Assembly (NCBI GenBank): GCA_902610105.1
Contig: CACLUN010000047.1
Span: 1-5,244 of the forward strand
DNA: 5,244 nucleotides
DNA from: an uncultured Bacteroidota bacterium
GTDB taxonomy: Bacteria > Bacteroidota > Bacteroidia > Flavobacteriales > Flavobacteriaceae
Direction: 5' to 3'
The notes under the pieces are model-generated. The model worked only from the letters and a program-made list of their open reading frames with translations, made no database searches and was not told the origin of the DNA. This document shows, piece after piece, positions 1 through 5,244 of this stretch. How positions within the stretch are numbered: position 1 is the first letter of the stretch; each line of letters begins with the position of its first letter. A program made the position numbers and the translations under genes.

Positions 1-1
1 T

Positions 2-1798
2 GTTAATGAACAAGCATTTATTTATAGAAATAACTCTGAAAAAAATGGTAATTCCTATTTAAGATTAAAACTTGTTGATGATAAACCTACATTTGGTACT
101 AAAGTATCTTTGTATCAAGGTAATGAACTTCAATATTTTGAAACTACTAATGTTAGAGGGATTTATTCTAATAGTGAAAATATTGTTCATTTTGGTTTAG
201 GAAACTCAAGTTTAGTTGATAGTATAATAATAGAGTGGCCAGATAGAAAAATTCAAAAGGTTTTTAACCCTAAAGAAAACAAAATTCATATAATTAGGAA
301 AAAAGCAAAATCTAATAAAGAAAATAAATTAAAAGAATCTAAAATATTTTATGAAGACAAAGAGATATTAAAGCATGTACACAAGGAAAATTACTTTGAT
401 GATTATGGTAAACAGGTATTACTTCCTCACAAATTATCACAATTAGGCCCAGCTCTGGTAAAAGGAGATGTTAATGGAGATGGAATAGAAGATTTATTTG
501 TTGGTGGGGCTTCTGGTCAAGAGGCTACACTATACTTACAACTGGAGGATCAATCATTTGTAGAAAAACAAAACGATATTTTTAAAAGACATAAATCGCT
601 AGAAGATATTGACGCTGTATTCTTTGACTCTGATAATGATGGAGACTTAGATTTATATGTTGTGTCAGGCGGGAATGAGTTTATGCCTAATTCTAGTACA
701 TATTTAGATAGATTATACATTAATGATGGTCAGGGAAATTTTATTTTTAAAAGGGAACTCTTACCATCTATTTTTGAAAGTGGCTCAATTGTAAAACCAT
801 ACGATTTTGATATGGATGGAGATTTAGATTTATTTATTGGTACTAGAATGAAACCATGGAATTATCCAGAGCCAGCCTCAAGTTATTTGCTCATAAATGA
901 AAATGGAAATTTTAGTAAATATGATTCAAACTCACTTGTTGACTTAGGGTTAGTCACGGATGCTGAATGGTTTGATTATGATAGTGATGGAGATTCTGAT
1001 ATTGTAGTTGTTGGTGAATGGATGCCAATCACTATTATAAAAAACGATAATGGAAAGTTTACAAAAGAGGAAATAAATACCAACCTTGGATGCTCATCAA
1101 CAGGTTGGTGGTATAGTGTTGAAGTCGGTGATTTGAATAATGACAATCTTCCAGATTTAGTTGTTGGGAATTTAGGTTTAAATTATAAGTACAAAGCTTC
1201 TGTTGATGAACCTTTTGAAGTTTTTTATGATGATTTTGATGATAATGGATCTAAAGATATTGTTCTTGCGTATTATAACTATGGGATACAATTTCCTCTT
1301 AGAGGATTTTCATGCTCCTCACAACAAGTCCCTGACTTGGAAGATAAATTTAAAAAGTACGATATTTTTGCTTCTTTAGATGTAAAAGAAGTATATGGCA
1401 AGGAGAATCTTGAAAATGCATTAAGACTTTCTGTAAATACATTTGAAAGTGCAGTACTTATAAATAATAAATCGTTTTTTGACTTTAAACCACTACCTAA
1501 TTATGCACAATTTTCCTCTACAAATGACATAATAATTCAGGATTTTAATAATGATAGTATAAATGATATTGTACTTGTTGGTAACATGTATCATGCTGAA
1601 ATTGAAACTACACGAAACGATTCAGGTAACGGTTTACTTTTACAGGGTATTGGCAATGGAAACTTTAAGGAAATTTCTGTATCCAAATCAGGTTTTTTTG
1701 CACCTGGAGATTCAAAAAAAGTCATTTCCCTGAGAAGTAAAAACTCTAATTTTCTAATAGTAGCTAATAATGATGATCGTTTACAGGTTTTTAAATAA
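2..1798 (+). CDS. ASPIC/UnbV and VCBS (FG-GAP) repeat protein, CRTAC1-like, 5'-truncated
   Basis: This is the C-terminal part (598 residues visible) of a large repeat protein. The frame is open from base 2 with no stop, so the gene begins upstream of the window. The TTG at 110 is an internal Leu codon, because the ASPIC domain already starts before it. The visible order is an ASPIC/UnbV domain (about nt 50-290, with VHFGLG and an IIIEWPD segment), a Lys-rich linker (about 290-345), then seven Asp-rich calcium-loop repeats typical of an integrin-like beta-propeller. Between repeats 6 and 7 lies a family-typical segment with RGFSCSSQQ and a KFKKYDIFA stretch. The protein ends with a VANNDDRLQVF-type strand, the usual end of these roughly 1,100-residue Bacteroidota proteins, so about half is missing. 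No T9SS-type C-terminal domain is evident. Members are usually exported or surface lipoproteins, but the signal region is outside the window. The role is unknown; binding to a ligand or carbohydrate is inferred from the fold. Family assignment is firm, function is not. Confidence 0.93.
   Translation, partial: VNEQAFIYRNNSEKNGNSYLRLKLVDDKPTFGTKVSLYQGNELQYFETTNVRGIYSNSENIVHFGLGNSSLVDSIIIEWPDRKIQKVFNPKENKIHIIRKKAKSNKENKLKESKIFYEDKEILKHVHKENYFDDYGKQVLLPHKLSQLGPALVKGDVNGDGIEDLFVGGASGQEATLYLQLEDQSFVEKQNDIFKRHKSLEDIDAVFFDSDNDGDLDLYVVSGGNEFMPNSSTYLDRLYINDGQGNFIFKRELLPSIFESGSIVKPYDFDMDGDLDLFIGTRMKPWNYPEPASSYLLINENGNFSKYDSNSLVDLGLVTDAEWFDYDSDGDSDIVVVGEWMPITIIKNDNGKFTKEEINTNLGCSSTGWWYSVEVGDLNNDNLPDLVVGNLGLNYKYKASVDEPFEVFYDDFDDNGSKDIVLAYYNYGIQFPLRGFSCSSQQVPDLEDKFKKYDIFASLDVKEVYGKENLENALRLSVNTFESAVLINNKSFFDFKPLPNYAQFSSTNDIIIQDFNNDSINDIVLVGNMYHAEIETTRNDSGNGLLLQGIGNGNFKEISVSKSGFFAPGDSKKVISLRSKNSNFLIVANNDDRLQVFK
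467..1567 (+). other. Seven Asp-rich VCBS/FG-GAP calcium-loop repeats (protein level)
   Basis: Seven 27-nt segments encode nine-residue loops of the pattern DxDxDGxxD, each followed by a hydrophobic beta strand such as LFVGG or IVVVG. They lie at 467-493 (DVNGDGIED), 626-652 (DSDNDGDLD), 803-829 (DFDMDGDLD), 974-1000 (DYDSDGDSD), 1130-1156 (DLNNDNLPD), 1232-1258 (DFDDNGSKD) and 1541-1567 (DFNNDSIND). The first four match the calcium-binding consensus well. The last three lose the central Gly or alter an Asp position. Spacing is 148 to 309 nt, so these are blades of a propeller and not a DNA tandem repeat. Calcium binding is inferred from the motif. Confidence 0.88.
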
Positions 1799-3140
1799 TT
1801 TTAATAAAGTGAATAAGTTTCAATCTATTTTTTTAGTTGCTTTTATTTATAGTTTATTTATTAATGCACAAGAATTTTCTCATTTTAACAAGGATCACCG
1901 ATTAGGTTTACATCATTGGGAAATACCAAGTAAAGATCCGGATAGAATAATGCTTAATTTCAATGGAGACCCTTCTTCTACAAGAGCAGTGACTTGGCGA
2001 ACGGATTCATCTGTAAAAAATGCAATTGCTCAAATAGCAATTTCCAGTGTTAATTCAAAATTTACTGAAAATGCTAAAAACTATAATGCAATTACTGAAG
2101 AATTTGATTTGGGAGTTTATAAGACAAACAAGTCTTTTGTAGTAAACTACCATAGTGTAATTTTTGATAATCTTAATTCAAATACAATATATGCATATAG
2201 AGTTGGAGATGGAAAAAATTGGTCAGAATGGATCCAATTTAAAACTGCAAAAACTGGATACAGTCCAACTCAATTTGTTTATTTCGGGGATGCGCAAAAT
2301 GATATATTAAACCACTGGTCAAGAGTAATTAGGATGGCTTATCAAACTGCTCCAAATGCAGCATTTGTCATACATGCAGGTGATATGGTTGATACAGCCC
2401 ACAAAGATTATGAGTGGGCACAATGGTTTAAAGCGGGGGGGTTTATTCATAGCCAATGGACTGCAATTCCTGTTGTCGGAAATCATGAATTTCAAAGAAT
2501 CAATGGATTAAGCCCTAAAAGATTGTCTGTACAATGGAGACCCCAATTCACTTTGCCTGTCGAGAAGAATTTACACGAAAAATTACATGAAACAGTTTAC
2601 ACAGTAGAATATCAGGATGTACTAATACTCGTCTTGAACTCTACAGATTTTCTTGAAAAGCAAACAGCATATATCGAAAAAAAATTGAGTAAAAGTGATG
2701 TAAAATGGAAGATCGTAACGTGTCACCACTCAGTTTTTTCACCAGCTGAGGGAAGGGATTTTGAATTTGCTAGAAAAAATTGGAAGCCATTATTTGACAA
2801 ATATGGTGTTGATTTGGTGCTTAATGGTCATGATCACACATACGCTAGAGGCCATGTACCAGTAAAATCTCAGAATGAAAATAAATCAGGAAATTTCAAC
2901 ACGTTATATATTACATCAGTCAGTGGTCCTAAGCAATACAAAATTGGTTTACAACAACTCGATGATTATAAGATTGATGGATATTCATCTGACAAGATAG
3001 GTGAACAAACACAATTTTTTCAAGTTATTTCAATTGAAAATGAATCATTGATATATAAAGCTTATACAGCCTTAGGTGACGAATATGATACAGCTACCAT
3101 TACTAAAGATTTTAGTACTGGTATTAAAACTTTAGAATAA
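1770..3140 (+). CDS. Secreted purple acid phosphatase-like metallophosphoesterase
   Basis: This 456-residue protein is predicted to hydrolyse phosphate esters with a two-metal centre outside the cytoplasm. A hydrophobic segment at about residues 18-33, ending INA before Gln34, looks like a Sec signal peptide. Residues 55-160 resemble the fibronectin-III-like N-terminal domain of purple acid phosphatases (PDRIMLNF, AVTWRTD, then a YRVGDG strand). The catalytic calcineurin-like domain carries the five metal blocks: GDAQ (173-176), GDMVD (204-208), GNHE (237-240), the HH pair 319-320 and GHDHTY (353-358). The Tyr of the classical GDxxY block is Asp208 here. The first ATG (1770) lies inside the upstream gene, giving a 29-nt overlap and an unusually long n-region. 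An in-frame GTG at 1809 (codon 14) would give a cleaner signal peptide starting 11 nt after the upstream stop, and I consider it at least as likely. Neither has a clear Shine-Dalgarno sequence. There is no obvious T9SS tail. Family confidence is high; the substrate (monoester, diester or nucleotide) cannot be told. Confidence 0.92.
   Translation: MMIVYRFLNNFNKVNKFQSIFLVAFIYSLFINAQEFSHFNKDHRLGLHHWEIPSKDPDRIMLNFNGDPSSTRAVTWRTDSSVKNAIAQIAISSVNSKFTENAKNYNAITEEFDLGVYKTNKSFVVNYHSVIFDNLNSNTIYAYRVGDGKNWSEWIQFKTAKTGYSPTQFVYFGDAQNDILNHWSRVIRMAYQTAPNAAFVIHAGDMVDTAHKDYEWAQWFKAGGFIHSQWTAIPVVGNHEFQRINGLSPKRLSVQWRPQFTLPVEKNLHEKLHETVYTVEYQDVLILVLNSTDFLEKQTAYIEKKLSKSDVKWKIVTCHHSVFSPAEGRDFEFARKNWKPLFDKYGVDLVLNGHDHTYARGHVPVKSQNENKSGNFNTLYITSVSGPKQYKIGLQQLDDYKIDGYSSDKIGEQTQFFQVISIENESLIYKAYTALGDEYDTATITKDFSTGIKTLE
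1809..1868 (+). other. Predicted Sec signal peptide of the metallophosphoesterase (GTG-start version)
   Basis: Starting at the GTG at 1809, the encoded segment has a short n-region with one Lys (MNKFQ), a hydrophobic core SIFLVAFIYSLF and a likely cleavage site after INA, before Gln-Glu. That is the textbook length and layout. Using the ATG at 1770 adds 13 residues, MMIVYRFLNNFNK, ahead of it. The cleavage site is read by eye, not computed. Confidence 0.6.
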
Positions 3141-3167
3141 ATTTCTAACTAGACTTTTAATTTTTTA
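3141..3167. other. 27-nt AT-rich gap between genes 2 and 3
   Basis: This is the only sure non-coding stretch in the window. It is almost entirely A and T, has no hairpin that could act as a terminator, no Shine-Dalgarno sequence before the ATG at 3168, and is too short to hold a full Bacteroidota-type promoter (TTG about 19 nt from TAnnTTTG). It supports cotranscription of genes 2 and 3. Confidence 0.7.
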
Positions 3168-3218
3168 ATGCGGTTAAATAGAATCATATTATTTCTTGTT
3201 ATAATTTTTTTTTCATGT
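3168..3218 (+). other. Lipoprotein signal peptide and lipobox of the FAD oxidoreductase
   Basis: Residues 1-17 read as a short basic n-region (MRLNR), a hydrophobic core of Ile, Leu, Val and Phe, then FFSC with Cys17 encoded at 3216-3218. Ser before Cys is common in Bacteroidota lipoproteins. Acidic residues (Asp18, Glu19) follow the Cys. In Bacteroidota, acidic residues just after the Cys have been linked to surface export, but the match to a defined export signal is weak here, so outer-surface placement is only possible. Confidence 0.75.
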
Positions 3219-5006
3219 GATGAATCAATTAAATATGATGTAATAATTGTTGGAGGAGGAGCAGGTGGAACCTCTGCAGCTATAGAGTCGTCTAGAAATG
3301 GGGCCAAGACACTTCTCATTGAAGAAACTGATTGGTTAGGAGGGATGCTTACATCAGCTGGGGTTAGTGCAGTAGATGGTAATTATAAACTCCCATCAGG
3401 GTTCTGGGGTGAATTCAAAGATAGCTTAGTATCTCATTATGGCAGCCTAGATGCTTTAAAAACAGGATGGGTTAGTAATGTTTTATTTGAGCCAAGAGTT
3501 GGAAATGAAATTTTAAAAGCAATTGCAAGTAAAGAAAAGAATTTAAAAATATTGTATAGCTCCAAAGTAAACTCTGTTGTTCAAACGGAACAAGACTATT
3601 ATAATTTCAATATAAATTCTTCTAGAGGTAATTTTTCATCAAAGGTTCTTATAGACGCTACAGAGCTTGGAGATATTCTTCCAATGTTAGATGAAGATTT
3701 TGACATAGGTATGGATAACAAAACAATGTATGGTGAAGACATAGCTCCTGATGAAAGAAATAATATCATTCAAGATTTAACTTACGTGATGATTTTAAAG
3801 AATTTTGGAAAAAGCATGAAAACTGAAAAGCCTATTAATTATGATCCGTCAGAATTTTACTGCTCAACCTTATCAATCAACTGCCCTGAATCTGATAAAG
3901 CTCTATGGTCATCTCAGCAGATGATAAATTATGGAAAATTACCAAATGATAAAATAATGATTAACTGGCCAATTTATGGAAATGATTATTATTCAAATCT
4001 ATTGGAAATGAATGAAGCTAAAAGAGAAGTAGTATTTAAAAAAGCTAAGGAAAAATCAATGAGATACCTTTACTACATTCAAAATGAATTAGGTTTTGAT
4101 AATTATTCAATCAGTGATGAAGAATACGACACGAAAGATAATTTTCCTTTAATTCCATATTATAGAGAGGCTAGAAGAATTAGAGGTATTACGACTTTTT
4201 CTCTTAATTACATAAAAAAACCATATGATCAGATATATGCTCTATACAGAACTGGTGTTTTGGTTGGAGATTATCCAGTAGATCATCATCACGATGCTCA
4301 TCCAAATAAAAAAAGTTTACCACAGCTCTCATTTTATCCAATTCCCTCATATACCCTACCAATTGGCTCAATCATTTCAAAAAAGACTCCTAATTTTTTG
4401 GTGGCAGAAAAATCAATCTCTGTTTCAAATCTGGTTAATGGAACAACAAGACTTCAACCCGTAGTTTTACAGATTGGACAAATTGCAGGATTAATAGCAT
4501 CAGAGGCTGTCAATAAAAATATAAATACAGAACAAATTGACATTAGAACTATACAAACAAAATTTTTAGATAGTGGAGGATATATTCAGCCTTATCTTGA
4601 CGTAGAAAAAAACCATAATTTTTTTAAAGCATACCAAAGAATTGGTTCAACTGGGATTCTTAAAGGAACGGGTTTAAATGTAGGATGGTCTAATCAAACT
4701 TGGTTTTATCCAGAGACTGATATTGAATTAAATCTGTTGAAGTCAGATCTTGCAGATTATTATGACTTAGATGAGTTTCCATTAATTGATTTAAAAATTT
4801 ATTTAGTTTTTAAATGGATTTCTTCAATATTAAACCAAGAAATTAAAAATCACAACCAAGTCTGGGCAGATTTAGGTCTTTCCAATTTTGATAAAAATAG
4901 ACTTATAAATAGAGGAGAATTTGCTATCATTGTGGATTATTTTTTGAATCCTTTCGAAAATTTTAAAGTCAATTTCAAAGGTGAATTAGTTCAAAATGAG
5001 CAGTAA
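3168..5006 (+). CDS. FAD-dependent oxidoreductase lipoprotein (FAD_oxidored family) with SLH-like C-terminus
   Basis: This 612-residue flavoenzyme is predicted to sit in the cell envelope. The N-terminus has two Arg, a hydrophobic core and IFFSC, making Cys17 the probable lipidated residue, followed by Asp-Glu. Directly after comes the FAD-binding Rossmann fold: GGGAGG (29-34, fitting GxGxxG), Glu52 at the end of strand 2 as ribose ligand, and a DWLGGM segment. Further family marks are FEPRVGNEIL, LIDATELGD (around Asp163), YREARRIRG (around 333-337), the HHH run at 373-375, and near the end of the FAD domain SVSNLVNGTTRLQP (to about 431) with an IGQIAGLIASEA helix. Residues from about 483 to the end resemble an S-layer-homology-like module: YQRIGSTGILKG, then FYPETD, then NRGEFAIIVDYFLNPF. 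Relatives are often labelled simply as FAD-dependent oxidoreductase or, doubtfully, xanthan lyase. The substrate and electron acceptor are unknown. The ATG at 3168 is favoured because it begins the lipoprotein signal exactly. The preceding gene ends 27 nt upstream. Confidence 0.92.
   Translation: MRLNRIILFLVIIFFSCDESIKYDVIIVGGGAGGTSAAIESSRNGAKTLLIEETDWLGGMLTSAGVSAVDGNYKLPSGFWGEFKDSLVSHYGSLDALKTGWVSNVLFEPRVGNEILKAIASKEKNLKILYSSKVNSVVQTEQDYYNFNINSSRGNFSSKVLIDATELGDILPMLDEDFDIGMDNKTMYGEDIAPDERNNIIQDLTYVMILKNFGKSMKTEKPINYDPSEFYCSTLSINCPESDKALWSSQQMINYGKLPNDKIMINWPIYGNDYYSNLLEMNEAKREVVFKKAKEKSMRYLYYIQNELGFDNYSISDEEYDTKDNFPLIPYYREARRIRGITTFSLNYIKKPYDQIYALYRTGVLVGDYPVDHHHDAHPNKKSLPQLSFYPIPSYTLPIGSIISKKTPNFLVAEKSISVSNLVNGTTRLQPVVLQIGQIAGLIASEAVNKNINTEQIDIRTIQTKFLDSGGYIQPYLDVEKNHNFFKAYQRIGSTGILKGTGLNVGWSNQTWFYPETDIELNLLKSDLADYYDLDEFPLIDLKIYLVFKWISSILNQEIKNHNQVWADLGLSNFDKNRLINRGEFAIIVDYFLNPFENFKVNFKGELVQNEQ
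4629..4959 (+). other. SLH-like C-terminal module of the FAD oxidoreductase
   Basis: This segment encodes residues 488-597. It shows the order expected of an S-layer-homology-type repeat: an amphipathic helix leading to a G-I-L-K-G turn, an aromatic-Pro-Glu segment (WFYPETDIE), a variable acidic stretch, and finally an N-R-G-E-F helix (Arg582-Phe585) ending YFLNPF. The resemblance is by eye. In this enzyme family the region may instead be a structural cap, so cell-wall or polysaccharide binding is not established. Confidence 0.5.
4979..4984 (+). promoter_or_regulatory. Possible ribosome binding site (AGGTGA) for the GNAT gene
   Basis: AGGTGA is complementary to the TCACCT stretch near the 3' end of bacterial 16S rRNA and lies 11 nt before the ATG at 4996. 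It is inside the coding sequence of the FAD oxidoreductase. The spacing is on the long side and Bacteroidota rely little on such sites, so it may be chance. Confidence 0.3.
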
Positions 5007-5244
5007 TAATATTTACATAAGAAACGCTATTCAGGAGGATCTTGACGCTGTAATGCAAATAATTAAATCCTGTACAGAGGATATGATATCAAAAAAAATT
5101 TATCAATGGAATGATAAATACCCTAACAGAGCAACCTTTTTTAATGACATTGAAAATGAAGATTTGCTTTTACTCGTTGAGGGTAATCAGTTACTAGGCT
5201 GTGTATCAGTTACTAATAAAATGGATGATTTTTACAGTACAATT
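4996..5244 (+). CDS. GNAT-family N-acetyltransferase, 3'-truncated
   Basis: The first 83 codons of a gene that runs off the window. The start MSSNNIYIRNAIQEDLDAV gives the GNAT beta-1 strand (IYIRNA) followed by the alpha-1 helix with the usual E-D-L, then a Q-W-N-D-K-Y-P segment as in a GNAT subgroup with a W...YP mark. A strand-turn-strand LLLLVEGNQLLGCVSV (beta-2 and beta-3) comes next. The acetyl-CoA-binding motif A (Q/RxxGxG/A) would lie downstream and is not visible. The product has no signal peptide, so it is presumably cytoplasmic and transfers an acetyl group from acetyl-CoA to an unidentified amine. The ATG overlaps the last 11 nt of the FAD oxidoreductase in another frame, which suggests coupled translation. 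Family call is good, substrate unknown. Confidence 0.82.
   Translation, partial: MSSNNIYIRNAIQEDLDAVMQIIKSCTEDMISKKIYQWNDKYPNRATFFNDIENEDLLLLVEGNQLLGCVSVTNKMDDFYSTI

Noticed and set aside
110..112. TTG as the start of the first gene
   Set aside because: The frame is open back to base 2 and the residues before it (LRLKLVDDKPTFGTKVSL) are the first strands of the ASPIC/UnbV domain, so the TTG is an internal Leu codon.
467..1567. DNA tandem repeat or CRISPR-like array suggested by recurring GATGGAGAT-type sequence
   Set aside because: The similarity is confined to 27-nt coding segments at irregular spacing (148-309 nt) and follows the protein motif; it reflects propeller blades.
3141..3167. 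Promoter or terminator between genes 2 and 3
   Set aside because: Only 27 nt of AT-rich sequence with no inverted repeat and no room for a TTG...TAnnTTTG promoter.
5033..5055. AGGAGG followed by an in-frame ATG at 5053 as the start of the GNAT gene
   Set aside because: The spacing of 14 nt is long, and this start would remove the beta-1 strand and most of helix 1 (IYIRNAIQEDLDAV), which match the GNAT fold well. The motif arises from Gln-Glu-Asp codons.
5091..5098. A8 tract in the GNAT gene as a slippage site
   Set aside because: Runs of this length are frequent in such AT-rich coding sequence, and the gene is too incomplete here to judge.

Overview
The window looks like part of an AT-rich Bacteroidota genome, most likely a marine or otherwise free-living member of Flavobacteriia. 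The grounds are base composition (roughly 30% GC by eye), weak or absent Shine-Dalgarno sequences, a lipoprotein signal ending in Ser-Cys, and the protein families present. The lineage is an inference, since no rRNA or taxonomic marker is present.

All genes lie on the + strand and are tightly packed. (1) Positions 2-1798 hold the C-terminal half of a large ASPIC/UnbV plus VCBS/FG-GAP repeat protein whose start lies before the window. (2) Positions 1770-3140, or from a GTG at 1809, encode an exported purple-acid-phosphatase-like metallophosphoesterase. (3) Positions 3168-5006 encode a lipoprotein of the FAD_oxidored flavoenzyme family with an SLH-like tail. (4) From 4996 to the window end lies the N-terminal part of a GNAT-family acetyltransferase, overlapping gene 3 by 11 nt. 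The only sure non-coding stretch is the 27 nt between genes 2 and 3. I see no terminator or convincing promoter in the window, so a single operon is the simplest reading.

The first three products probably all act outside the cytoplasm: a putative surface beta-propeller protein, a secreted phosphoesterase and an envelope-anchored flavoenzyme. Together they could process an external organic substrate, possibly a phosphorylated one, but the substrate cannot be read from the sequence. The GNAT protein appears cytoplasmic and may be only translationally linked. I found no RNA gene, CRISPR array, insertion sequence, attachment site or origin. All four genes belong to recognisable families. What is unusual is the combination of these families, some departures from canonical motifs, and two homopolymer tracts.
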